Source: Notospermus geniculatus | Taxonomy: Eukaryota; Nemertea; Pilidiophora; Heteronemertea; Lineidae | Length of the DNA: 64,000 nucleotides | NCBI GenBank assembly: GCA_002633025.1 | Contig: NMRB01001455.1 | Coordinates: forward strand, 36,498-100,497 | Reading direction: 5' to 3' | Shown here: piece by piece, positions 24,914-36,788 of the stretch | Layout of the letters: each line of letters begins with the position of its first letter | How positions within the stretch are numbered: position 1 is the stretch's first letter | Position numbers and translations under genes: made by a program | The notes under the pieces: generated by a model | The model's database searches: none | What the model was told of the DNA's origin: nothing | Seen by the model: only the letters and a program-made list of their open reading frames with translations

Positions 24914-25521
24914 CCACTGGCGCTGAAAGGGTAAATGTCGTCCTGGGTATATACAAAGATTACCCAGGATCTCAGTCTTCAGTAAAACAATACCCTGGGT
25001 GTACTTTCGGTAGCCGACCATCACCCCAGGGGTTTAGTTAGAGGGAGTTTAGAAGTCACGGAAGTCAAAATACTTCGGAATTTTAAGCTCCGGGAAGTCA
25101 AGTACTTCCAAAAAATTTTAAACTTCTAATGTATTTAAGCTTATGAAGTACATTTAGACTTCCAAGAAAAGCCTCAATACTTCCTGGTTTTTGGGTTACG
25201 GAAGTCATGAATTCCCATCCAATGTTAACTAAACCCCTGCACCCAGCATCCGCAATCAGTGCCTAGGAACGAGTCCTATTTAGAAATACCGTGAAATCTC
25301 GCGGTCTCGCGCCGGGATATGTTGAGTTTAACTGTTCATGACATTCTTCAGGCGGTCACATGACCACGTGCGAGACAACCTCGAATCCAGGTGTGATACT
25401 ACGATGCTGGGTGATGTTCGGCTACCGAAACTACACCCAGGGTATTGTTTTAGTGAAGATTGACATCCTGGGTAATCTTTGTATATACCCAGGACGACAT
25501 TTACCCTTTCAGCGCCACTGG
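24914..25521. mobile_element. foldback element, 113-bp arms
   Basis: 24914-25026 (CCACTGGCGCTGAAAGGGTA... to ...CATCACCCC) is a near-exact inverted copy of 25409-25521. A few mismatches separate the arms, and about 380 bp lie between them. CTGAAAGGGT is repeated just outside the right arm, so the true end may be slightly farther out. Long arms with no coding body fit a foldback or MITE-type element. Confidence 0.85.
25027..25239. mobile_element. element nested in the foldback, dense GGAAGT motifs
   Basis: CAGGGGTTTAGTTA (25027-25040) and TAACTAAACCCCTG (25226-25239) are perfect 14-bp terminal inverted repeats. The interior is AT-rich and packed with GAAGTC/GACTTC motifs on both strands (for example CGGAAGTC, GGGAAGTC, TACTTCC, GACTTCC, ACTTCCTGG). 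It appears to be a small MITE inserted inside the larger one. Confidence 0.7.
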
Positions 25522-26248
25522 CACTGAAAGGGTCAACACTGAGGATGACCTCACCAGAGATGAAATCGGATTTCTTCAAAGAAGTCCTCAAACAAGGATC
25601 TGTCACAGCTGCTATAGTGTTACCAAAAGAGAAATTCAAACTGAGGAGCAAGCTCTTTCATTCAGCAAAGGTGTTTGACCACAAGGCTGGGTTACAAATA
25701 AAATGAACAGTTCCGCCCCCTTGGTCAAAAGGTGAAGACAACATGCAACTTCACACCTGGTCCTTGTTGCATCTTCTGCAACATTAATAGGCTATAACTG
25801 GAATTCAATAGCCTCTTGAAGTTTTATTTGCTTCCACAACAGAGAAATACAGGTATTTTTACACCCATCTTCAACGATCTGGCCAGGAAAGGGTAAGGAC
25901 CTACCCCTACTCTATATGTTTATGCCCAAACTGTGAATAATCATTTAAAAATCTACCAAACAAGATGCCTCGTTACAATTTTGCTGATCATTCTCATCTG
26001 ATGTCAATATTTTTGCAGTTCAGACCCAAAGGATTACACATCAGGATCTATTTATAATGAGCATGCCACAAAGCAAAAGGGTTTTGGCAGGGGGTTTTGT
26101 GGCGAAGGGTAAATACAGCCACTCAAATACCCTGTTAAGGTTTCAAAAGCCGCAACTGCACGTGGCCAAAATGGTCTTTATTTCTTAGTTCATTTTGTGC
26201 ATTCAATTTGAAAACCACTTGAGAACCCTTTAGTGATGATCAACCGTC
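25522..26248. other. non-coding stretch
   Basis: A short plus-strand open frame (about 25540-25706) encodes a lysine-rich peptide of unknown identity. Nothing else is supported. Confidence 0.4.
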
Positions 26249-26521
26249 AATTTCTAGAAGGGTCTAAAATGGAAAAGTGTCAAATAAGACCATAACAGAA
26301 GTCATTCAGCTTCTGAAAAGCAACCCTGTTTCTCTCTGCAGTCTCTAAGGTCATGAAGAGGTCTGCAAAAATTGTGACGCAAAAAGTGAGAAATCGCTAG
26401 CTCCTACGCTCACCAAATGTAGACCGCACTTTAATGTTCACTACAATATGAATCAATTCACTCTTTGTATGGGCTACATAAGCAAAACAATTGTGCTACA
26501 ATTGTAAGTCAAGAAAATATT
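26249..26521. repeat. tandem duplication, unit 1
   Basis: AATTTCTAGAAGGGTCTAAA through AAGAAAATATT recurs at 26610-26867 (offset 361 bp) with a few substitutions and a 15-bp internal deletion. Confidence 0.9.
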
Positions 26522-26609
26522 GGGTCACGTGGGCACCATAGTGAGCCATTATTTTCGTCCTTGATTTTTCCGCCGGCAAAGATAACGTCTTCAAAAAGTG
26601 ACCATTTGT

Positions 26610-26867
26610 AATTTCTAGAAGGGTCTAAAATGGAAAAGTGTCAAATAAGACCATAACAGAAGTCATTCAGCTTCTGAAAAGCAACCCTGTTTCTCTCTGC
26701 AGCCTCTAAGGTCATGAAGAGGTCTGCAAAAATTGTGACGCAAAAAGTGAGGAATCGCTAGCTCCTACGCTCACCAAACGTAGACCGCACAGCAATTTTC
26801 ACTACAATATGAATCAATTCACTTCTTGTGTGGGCTACATAAGCAAAACAATTGCTAAGAAAATATT
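26610..26867. repeat. tandem duplication, unit 2
   Basis: Second copy of 26249-26521. The region just downstream (about 26940-26995) has two short GATATCGTGGGAT-like units. Confidence 0.9.
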
Positions 26868-27257
26868 CAATTGTCTTTTCAGTTTCGATTCTGATATCAA
26901 ATCTGTGGGCCAATTGAACTTGCCAATGAACCTCTAAACATAGATATTGTAGGATCTAGATATCGTGGGATCCAAATATCGTGGGATATTTACAAGGCTG
27001 AACAAGCCATGTACTTTTTTCTGAATGATGCAATGTACTACTTGACCAGCTTCTGACCTTTTTGCTAATCTATTAGCTTTAAATTCAACAAACATTATGT
27101 AAACTAGCATACATATTCTGTTTTCATATAAAACCTGTCAATAATGGCCCCTCGAGTCAAATTCAGCTGCCACAAGATTATTCAAGACTTGTGGGCTGCA
27201 CGTGGCAGTTAGATAAATTTACCAGGGCAACGATCAGGGGAATAAAGCGGTTGGTAA

Positions 27258-28006
27258 ATGCTGCATCAAGGGTCAGCTTTTGTTTGCCCTTGTGCCACGG
27301 AACAGGTTACTCATGGTAAATAGGGATGCAATGTTGCAAAAATAACCAATTGAAATGGAAAGGGGCCTTTACGCAAAGGTGATAAGGTCATCAGAACAAG
27401 GGTCAGAAAAAGTTCCTTGGGGTGAGATAGGAGGTAAATGCTAGTTGATTGATGGGGTGTAATTGAATAGAAATGTGTACACATATGATTGTAATTGGGC
27501 AAGTGAAACTAATGTATGATTATCTAATATGAAAGGTCAATGTTTCCCTCTCTTCTGAACTTAATTATTAGCCTGCACAAAGATCTGACGATATTGGATA
27601 TTGACGGTGCAAGTTCCTTGCATGATAGAAACAAGGACATCTGTGGTGCAGAGGCAAGTTTGTGAGGAAAAGAGTTCCACTAACGGATGAAAACTGTAGA
27701 TCACGGTCTAGGTCCACTATCCAGTCCCTTGGTCAATATAAGAAGTTGCTGCCTGGAGTCACTCTGAAAAAGGCACTGAAACACCCTAAGCTCTCAGTGG
27801 GTTTGGAGTTTCCCACCTGATTCATGAATTTTCTATCACATCATCCTGAACAAAGCAACAAAACACAAGTTTCCTTGCTCAACAAGCATGTCAACGCTCC
27901 CAAATAATCAAAGAAAGAAAGGCAAGTGTGCATTCACAGGTAGCATTGACAGGTAGCAGGAACTGGGAACTGTCATCAAGATAAAGAAACAGTGATGACA
28001 CGCATT
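27258..28006. repeat. direct duplication, uninterrupted copy
   Basis: This 749-bp block (ATGCTGCATCAAGGGTCAGC to GATGACACGCATT) recurs at 28007-30152. There it is split by three separate insertions and so stretches to 2146 bp. This copy supplies the empty site for each. Confidence 0.95.
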
Positions 28007-28099
28007 ATGCTGCATCAAGGGTCAGCTTTTGTTTGCCCTTGTGCCACGGAACAGGTTACTCATGGTAAATAGGGATGCAATGTTGCAAAAATAACCAAT

Positions 28100-28266
28100 A
28101 GGAGCAGTCAGCCGCGCTTATTGCTAACAGATGGCAGCACAGTCTTAGCGGACCAAATGTACAGGAAATCTATTATGATCGCTGCTCGATCGATAATGAC
28201 TGGGTCCGCTAGATGCATTGAATTGGGCCCTAGTGACACCTAGTGGTCAACTCGCTGACAGCTCCT
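28100..28266. mobile_element. 167-bp MITE with AGGAGC ends, AT duplication
   Basis: The ends AGGAGCAGTCAGC and GCTGACAGCTCCT are inverted repeats (12 of 13 match). AT flanks both sides (28098-28099, 28267-28268), while the empty copy reads ACCAATTG with one AT. TAGCGGACC recurs in inverted orientation inside. No coding capacity. Confidence 0.85.
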
Positions 28267-28552
28267 ATTGAAATGGAAAGGGGCCTTTACGCAAAGGTGA
28301 TAAGGTCATCAGAACAAGGGTCAGAAAAAGTTCCTTGGGGTGAGATAGGAGGTAAATGCTAGTTGATTGATGGGGTGTAATTGAATAGAAATGTGTACAC
28401 ATATGATTGTAATTGGGCAAGTAAAACTAATGTATGATTATCTAATATGAAAGGTCAATGTTTCCCTCTCTTCTGAACTTAATTATTAGCCCGCACAAAG
28501 ATCTGATGGTATTGACGATGCAAGTTCCTTGCATGATAGAAACAAGGACATC

Positions 28553-29482
28553 CAGGCCTTTCCATTGCATAATTTGGGACACACCGTCTTTCTTATAATT
28601 TGGGCTATTTTCACCGGCGCCCCCTCTATTTTGTGTCTCAAAGTACCCTTCGGAGACTACAAAAGGCGAACATAAGAGTCTGGATTAGTCTGACCTTCTT
28701 TTTAATCCAGTTTCTTTGTGTGATGCAAGTAATTATTGAATTAATAATAAAGAATTTTAATTATTGTGAATTATCAAAATAAAATGTTTATTTTTGTCTT
28801 TTTCCAAACAACATAAGAGAGTAACCAGGACTGGTCATGCTGGTGGCAGACTAGTGGACAAGTGAGTGATACATGTACTCACTGCGTCAGCAGACACAAT
28901 GCTCAATGCCAGTGCCAGTGCCAATTCCAATGCCATATTTTGAACCAACCCCGTCCCAAAACTATCTGTCGTCAGTTGTCAGTAGTGAAAATGTACTTTT
29001 TTTGTTCTGATACACCAGGTGTGGAAATAATAAATATATAAGAAATATAATCAAGCTCAAAACAAATCTATTTTAGAGTAATGAATTATTTCATTAATCC
29101 TGTAAAGAGATAAACATGCAATAGTATTCGTAACTGTCCTTATATAAAACCAAAGAACGTAATGAAAGCAAACATGCTGAACTCATGAAAAGCACACTCC
29201 AGGCAAAACTGGTCGGCTGCCCAGTAAGGTGCTCAGATGATCAAATTTGAGAAACCATGTGTCGGGCCGATCCAATGCGACTTTGACACTACCACTTGGC
29301 AGGCTTGCTGCTACATGCATTGACACGGTCACCAGACACTAAGAGAGCCAGGTAACGCAAACATGAGATTGCAAAGGTGGAGTTTTGTTTCATTTTGAAT
29401 TACATTTTGGGCGCATGTTCCCAAATTAATATGGGCGCGTACGACGTTTACCGTCGTATGATCCATGCAATGGAAAGGCCTG
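28553..29482. mobile_element. 930-bp transposon, 18-bp ends, 5-bp ACATC duplication
   Basis: CAGGCCTTTCCATTGCAT at the left is the exact reverse complement of the right end ATGCAATGGAAAGGCCTG. ACATC flanks both sides (28548-28552, 29483-29487) and occurs once in the empty copy (27637-27641). Near the right end is a small palindrome, TACGACGTTTACCGTCGTA. The longest open frame is about 60 codons, so it is non-autonomous. A hexanucleotide-like TGCCAG/TGCCAA run lies at about 28907-28936. The superfamily is not certain: 5-bp duplications are typical of Transib, but these ends lack its usual CACWATG start. Confidence 0.9.
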
Positions 29483-29511
29483 ACATCTCTGGTGCAGAGG
29501 CAAGTTTGTGA

Positions 29512-29808
29512 TACCCCCGTCACACTAGAGGAAGAATGAGTAGGAATGCCGTTGGAATGACAATTCGTAGTTCATTCCTGGACATTCGAAGTGCATTCTA
29601 AAAATTCTGACTGGATTCTGACTGCATTCCTAATGTTCCGGCCCATTCCTCTGGTCTGTCAGAATGTCTTGGACATGTTCGAAATTATCGAGGTGCATTC
29701 CAAGTATCCTTCGAAGCTCTCCCGAATCCGGCTCGAATTTTGCAAACTTTCTCATTCCGGCTGGTTCTGCTTGATTCCTGCTGATTCGAACTAAGTGTGA
29801 CGGGGGTT
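29512..29808. mobile_element. 297-bp MITE with ACCCCCGTCACACT ends, TGA duplication
   Basis: ACCCCCGTCACACT and AGTGTGACGGGGGT are perfect inverted ends. TGA flanks both sides (29509-29511, 29809-29811), and the empty copy has TTTGTGAGG with a single TGA. The body is dense in ATTC/GAAT motifs on both strands, which keeps several frames open by composition. Those open frames are not genes. Confidence 0.9.
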
Positions 29809-30152
29809 TGAGGAAAAGAGTTCCACTAACGGATGAAAACTGTAGATCATGGTCAAGGTCACTGTCCGGTCCCTCAGTCAATATAACAAGTTGCTGCCTG
29901 GAGTTACTCTGAAAAAGACACTGAAACACCCTAAGCGCTCAGTGGGTTTGGTGTTTCCCACCTGATTCATGAATTTTCTATCACATCATCCTGAACAAAG
30001 CAACAAAACACTAAGTTTCCTTGCTCAACAAGCATGTCAACGCTCCCAAATAATCAAAGGAAGAAAGGCAAGTGTGCATTCACAGGTAGCATTGACAGGT
30101 AGCAGGAACTGGGAACTGTCATCAAGATAAAGAAACAGTGATGACACGCATT

Positions 30153-32112
30153 GGCAAACTCTCTGATAAACGTCATGATGGTGACAATGATAATAGTGAT
30201 CTATGTCAATGGTGACAGCAATGGCTTGATGGATGGGACCAGAAAAAAGGTCACTCAAACGAAGATAAGAAGAATCTATGGCCAGGTAATTAGCTATCTT
30301 TTATCCTTGTCATCAAGAATGTATGTAGGCAAACCACTGACGGAAGAACCAACTCCTGTTACATCCACTCTCTCCAAGTGTGCACCAGAGCATGTTCTCT
30401 TTTGTGACACTGGGAATGCCTTTGACAGTCAATCGATAACAATGCAAAAGCCTGTCACAGCAAAAGAAATGCAAAAGCAGATTTTTCTGTATCTGCATTT
30501 GTGGATGGTTTCCTGGACGCAGCAAACTGGGTTGCTTATCTACAGGAATTCCAAATATAGTAAGAAATCTGAGATGTGTATCATCAGTTCTATTGCAATC
30601 ACCACCACTCCTTTCCCTATTACGCTGCCGATGGAATTTTTTGGCGAGCCAAGGGGTGCGATGTACTCTAAGCCCTGATGTTGATGATGAGCAACAGCGG
30701 TGAACATGGCACCCAACAAGACCTCTGAATGTTCGTCACTGTTATTTTAACATTTCATTTTCCACTCAGAAAGATTTTCCCACGAACCTGATCGGTGCTG
30801 ACATCATCATTCAGTATAGACAAACAGCCAATCTTTGAAATCACTTATCGCTCTCTTGTAGGAGGTAACTGATTGGCATTCCAATCGTCTGAACGAGGCA
30901 AGCTGGCTGACCAGCCAGAAACCTGTGGACACTACAGCTAGAAATAGTTTCCCATGCTCTTTGACACAAAATCAACCTCTATCACCTTATGAACATGAAA
31001 CGCTTTGAAAAACATCTCTTAACAGAAAGGTAAAACGTTTAAAGGAAAAGCAACACTTCTGAACAGCAAGAAAGAAACCAATCGCTTTTACACCTAAATT
31101 TGCAAAAATACCTGGATGTAGAAAATGGTGACATCAGACGTTTCTCACGATCCTTCGATCATTTCCTGACTCACCCAGGTAATAGTTTCAGCGATAATTT
31201 GTTTGTAAACAAGCCCTGATCGAGCAAGTCCGAGAAACTTTCTCAGGACCTCGTAGGTGATGGAGCCATTGGTAATCGTGATCTGGATTCATCTTCAGGT
31301 CAATCTTTCGAATCGCTGATTTGTAACTGCCAGGTGAGTTAAAGGAAGCAAGCACGAAAAGAATGCAAAGTAATTCAGATATAAAATTCTTGTATCTGCA
31401 TAGATCATGTTGTCGGTAAAAATTTGCACAGCAAGGCATCAACAAATGCCAGGCAAAATGTGTTTCCTACTGCTACAGCTACAATATGATTATGTAACAT
31501 CGGGATGGAAGTGCAGCAAAGAGCAAGTTGTAAATCCAGCCATCTTTACCGTTGTCATCTTTAACGAGAACCAATACACAAAAGCATCAACAGCAACATC
31601 TGAGGTTTAATCTATTGGTGCTGCTACGGCAGCAGCAAAATTGAACTGCGCAGAAACCAGCGAGAGATCAAATTTCGTAAATGGGAATCACACGATCAAG
31701 AGGATGCTCGACAAACAGCTACTTTTTTGGGAAGCATTCCAATTAATTGAGAATCATGTTGTTTAAAGGAGAAATATGAATCAGCATTCGTCTTGTGTGT
31801 TTGGAGTAAAACTTCATGAAGATTTCAACATCTTCAATTCTGCATTTTGTAAAGTACATTTTGCAGTCCAAAGGATTCTTTAAACTTCCTGTTAAAGTCT
31901 GATTTCTCAACTGGATTAGAAACAAGCAACCCATTCATTTGATGCTGTGGGATTTAGCATCAGAAAGAGACTGTAAAGCCAAATTAAAATAAGTCCCAGC
32001 TGAAGGGTGTTTGCACCTAACTCATGTGGCTGGCAAAGAAAAATTTATCATTTTATTATCAAAAGGGCATTCCAGTTTTCTCAATGTCATTTTTGATGAC
32101 CCACTCTAGCTG
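30153..32112. other. non-coding stretch
   Basis: An open frame of about 175 codons starts at TTG (30151) and runs to 30678. It spans the duplication boundary and matches no family I know. Nothing else is supported. Confidence 0.45.
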
Positions 32113-32682
32113 ATGGTACTATGTTGCACACCAATCTCATTTACATGTCCATTATCTTTGACAAGCAACAAATTAATTCATTTGCCTAATGGTTTAAAAG
32201 AACTTTTTTTAATCAATCATCTTCATTCATTACATAGCTCGGAGAGCCAAAGGAATGATATCAGATTAAAAGGAAGTAAGACCAGTCAGTGTCATAATTT
32301 AAAAACATTAGGCTACCGACTTTGCCAAATTAATACAGATTTTAATGAATATGTCATCCTGATCCAGTGTGTACTGAACAATTTGATATTTTGGAACATA
32401 ATTACTTCACCAAGCAAAGACTTGCTTAAGTATCTATTTTCCCTTCATTGCACCACAAGGTTAACCATTCTACTCGGCGGCCTTGTACTAGCAAGCCAGA
32501 AGCAATACTTAACTTCAGTTAGCAACACATTTACAAATGACCTCGAGACATGCTTTTTCCGCAATGTAACTACACCTCAATGCCGCATGCGCACTTCCCT
32601 AGCTTATGTAATGATGCAGCAGTCAACGCACAAGTCACGTTCAGGCCCTGCAGGGGGATTGTTTCGCATAAATTCAAGGTAA
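32113..32682 (+). CDS. long open frame, unrecognised (189 codons)
   Basis: It starts with ATG and is unusually long for DNA this rich in A and T, which is the only reason to list it. The translation is rich in Ser, Leu, Thr and Asn. It shows no signal peptide, domain or catalytic motif that I recognise, and no flanking promoter or poly(A) signal stands out. A chance frame or an old transposon fragment is as likely as a gene. Confidence 0.12.
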   Translation: MVLCCTPISFTCPLSLTSNKLIHLPNGLKELFLINHLHSLHSSESQRNDIRLKGSKTSQCHNLKTLGYRLCQINTDFNEYVILIQCVLNNLIFWNIITSPSKDLLKYLFSLHCTTRLTILLGGLVLASQKQYLTSVSNTFTNDLETCFFRNVTTPQCRMRTSLAYVMMQQSTHKSRSGPAGGLFRINSR

Positions 32683-35600
32683 CATCATTAGGCATGCCTA
32701 TTCTGCCATTTAGGTTCCAAAAATGGAAACGTAGCAAGAAGAAATGGTGAAAAGGGTTTTTAATGGGAGAGTGGTAATAGAGTAAAATGGGTAAATACAC
32801 CTAAGGCAGGGCGCAGTTGATGCAGACGTGTTTTTTCCGAAAAAACTGAAATAGCAACAGGGTAGTTCATTAGACCGTTATTTTCAGCACAAAGAAGATG
32901 AGAAACAATTACTGTTGCTTGGTTACCTCGTGTTGGAGAAAAAAACATCAATTAACCATGAGGAAAGGTTTTCCCAACAAATTCTTTCCATGTAACGCTG
33001 GTTAATGTCCAAATGGAAAAAAGTTTTACAATACAAACCATGGCTAAAGAGGCAGTGTGACAAAAAAAATTGTCATTTTGTGTATTTCCAGGATTGACAA
33101 ACAGAATTTTTTTGGTGCTGTTTCTAGAAGAAGAGAATGTTAACACTAATTGGTATGAAAATTCTCAATGTATTGAGAGTAACCTTCAGGGTCAAAACTT
33201 AATGCAAATCAACAGCCACTTTCCTGTCAGTTATGATTTTATAACCCACCTGTTAGTTGATGTAATAGTTTGTTATAGTTAACAAAACTACAATCAATTC
33301 TAATTACTAGTGGTCTGTTGACAAGTACGTTTTTGCTACACTTGGTGAGGCCTAGGACAACATTAAGTCATTCAGCGACTGTTCGAATAGGCTTAGGAAT
33401 CCTCACTCAACGCTAAAACTCACTGTTGGTGAGAAAACCTCTCACATGCACTCTGCAATCACTAAGAAATAGACACTGAAGGTAAACTGAATGGGAATTC
33501 AATTTCTCAAAACAGATAACACTCAGAAATAAACTGTAATCGATTTCTTACCCCAGCACCAATAATGCCATAAAATTTGATCCGCAGATATTGCCTTCAT
33601 CTCAGATACGGAATAGCTTATATTAGCATTACCATGGCAACGGGAAGTTCTAATCAGACGATGCCCATTCCAATCCTTAGTTAACATCCTGTCGGTTCTG
33701 ACACATAAAAACGGAAAGCAGCATGAAGTCCTTCTTCTTCGAGAAAATCGATCTTGGGCTTACAAGCGGTAGAACTTTGACATATCGTGAGTATTATGAC
33801 ACCTTAGCTGAGTTCACTTAAAACACTGACAAATCCTGAACTCCAATGAGGTTTCCCGATAAGAAGATCATGACATCTCCTACTTCATAAAACATCGACA
33901 ACTCAAAGTGAAGTTTCACATCAGATATGACAAACCGAAACGAAGCCAGGTTTTTAAGAGTCGGAGTTTCTATAAGTTGAATGGCCTGGAGGCACGTTCC
34001 ACTCTATTTTGGATGCAGTATGCATGACATAATCGGAGTTTGATTAGCACTGAAGATGACGCAATTCAAATTTTTCCAGGAGACGCCCAGCCATTGTTGC
34101 CCGCGAGATGTTCACGAAGATTGACAGCAGGATCAGTCATGGTTCACTTAGCTGTGAAGAAATATTGTAAACTCTGATGCAAGTTCAGGCCTGCCCGCGA
34201 GAACAGCAAGTTGAGGCTGATACCTGTCTGAAAAACACCTATCAATTTTGTGGGACAAGTAGCAAATGTGAGTGAGCAGCCATTAAAAACTTGCTCTCGC
34301 TTTGAGAACTTGTACTCAACAGAAGGTTCAAGAGTTCTAGAAGTGCTACAAAACTTGTTCAGTTTGAAAGCAGCACTCCCGAAGAATAAAAGGATGCCTC
34401 GAATCTTTCAAGTGGATCTGCTAATTTTTCATTTCAAATGCTGTTGGGTATTGTGAATTACCGAAATTCTAAAAACATATCTTAGCATATGTGTCTGGGA
34501 ACTGATAAAAAACTCTTAGCATTTTTCTTGACTCCAATAACGCTTTGCGGTAAACAAGTTCAAGTTATTTTTCTGGAATACCCTTAGATCTACACCCAAT
34601 ATTTTTTACTTTTCATTTCAAGCAATATACAATAATCCATGCTGAGTTCAAAACTGCTAATCTCAAATTCCCATACTGTTGCATTGGCCTTCGTGAACTG
34701 CTGTTGAGAAATAGAACATGCAAATAATGGAAATGTCCTTGAGTACTTTTAGCCTTATCACGCAGGGCACATATCAATGGGTATCAACCCAGATGGCATT
34801 TGATTAAATGATTCATGTCTGGACATGCAAGTCATCGCATACCACTCAGATTGATCAAACACGGCCAAAAAGTACCAACACAAAAGATTCATTCACCATT
34901 TTGCAAAATATGAATAACATACAGATGGTCTGAGATGGAAAAAGCATCGCTGAATGAAAACGCCATGAAGAATTAATGAAATTATCATAACGAAAAACTA
35001 CCAGATTGTGCTACAATGAAAAAGATTAGTTTAGAGAATCTGTTTGCACTTGCAGAACAAATTAGTTTGGACTACAGGTTGCCAAAAGGACATGCAACAG
35101 ACTCCTTCAAGAGGATGAGTAAATATGGATAAGTACAGTCTGTGACAGGTTTATCCAATACTAAAATGTCACATAACAGCACCCTTGAGTCCAAACTACT
35201 TGAAGCAGGCACTGAGCTTCACCTGTGGTGTTTTGTCATTTCAGCAGTGAAAATATCATAATTTTGTATTGCAAAAAATTTTTCGTGATATTGTGACATT
35301 GTATTCTGGATGATATATGAAGACACTCGCTGTTGAAAAAATGCCAATACCCAACAGATGTTCCAACAATAATCTCTCCTCATGTTTACATGCACCTTTA
35401 CAAGCATAGAATCCGAGAAATAATATGAAATACAACCCTATATATAGCTAATATGACAGTGAGCTCATTTGTCTAATAGTCTCATCAATGTTGCTTTTAT
35501 TTGTCTACTTACAAAACATGAACAGCATAAATCATTATATGTGCAAATATGAAATGACATTACTATCAGCATCATTTGTGCACCTAGCTGTTTCAAATCT

Positions 35601-36788
35601 TTCATTTTATGCCAGTTCTACTTCTAGAGTAAGTCCACCATTGCCCCTGCAGACCATCTTTTACTTGCACTGGAAAGATACAAAGTCATGTCACTCACCA
35701 GATACATGTATCTTCACTTTCATCCATATATACTGTTTTATACATAAATATATTATATTGATATTTATGTTTATACTGATCAGTGAGTGATCATATGTTG
35801 AGTCTATTTTCTTTATCCAACCTATGCCAGTAGGCCAGCACCAGCACGCATATCTGTCCCACTCCTGTCATGTACCCTTATGTGACCCCCCCCCCTCTAA
35901 ACCATGCTGTCACTGCAACCCCATCACATGCAACAGAACCATGTTCAACAGGCCCTATTAATTGGGAGTGGTAGACGAGTGAAGTGCATGGTTTCAACAC
36001 TTCATCAAAAAATATGCTACAAGTTGTATAATTATAGGGGTTCCTACTCACAGACAGAATACCTGGAAATATTAATGATCAATCCACTGGTACAATGATA
36101 CAAAGTACATAATATTGTAAATATGAAACAGACATGTAGCCGCATCGATTTTTGAGGTACTCCACACTTCATGACCCAGACAATCCATAACAATTGTCTG
36201 AAGGGTACAAACAACATAACCAACAACAATATAGTTTGGAGAAGCATTACTGGCTTTCTAGTTTGAAGCATCGATGGCAATCTAGTCCAGGGCAGTATTA
36301 TGGCAACCTCTTAGAATCAGCATTTCGGCAACCAAGTTAGGAGCAACAGCATGAAAATTTATCAGCAATAATGCCAGTTTATCAGAAGCAATACCACAGA
36401 GCCAATATTTTTTTATCTTTTGCCCTGCAGCTTGCATACAGGTCATCTGTGGAGAGTTCCCTCTTCACAAACACCGAAGTAACAGACCCTCGTGATTCAA
36501 GACGGTGCAACAGCTGTTTAATCAAATTCCTTTTCAGATGCCGTGAAAACTAATAAAAGAATTGAATTGGCTGGCACTGTATCGAAATGAATTGTCCTAT
36601 AAAATAGAGCGTGCACAGGATATATTTTCGAACCACAGCATGAAATGCCCCAGGGTCCATATATACAACCTGAGGTTGAGTCATCACTGAACTAGCCAAG
36701 CCAGGAAAGCTGTTCCCGAGCCTTCAACTGCACAAAATGAAATGTACAATTACTGTACTTAGTGTTTGACTTTTCTGACTGTGTGGGT
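32683..36788. other. non-coding single-copy stretch
   Basis: No repeats above background were found apart from a C10 run at 35886-35895 and AT-rich sequence at about 35725-35780. Short open frames show no domains. Confidence 0.5.

Larger units (their letters stand above)
28007..30152. repeat. direct duplication, copy carrying three insertions
   Basis: Colinear with 27258-28006 except for insertions at 28100-28266, 28553-29482 and 29512-29808. Substitutions elsewhere are sparse. Confidence 0.95.

Noticed and set aside
29591-29929. Open frames on both strands in the ATTC-rich element
   Set aside because: They follow from the motif composition of a palindromic MITE, not coding.
30151-30678. 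175-codon plus-strand open frame
   Set aside because: It starts at TTG, crosses the edge of a duplication, and shows no recognisable domain.
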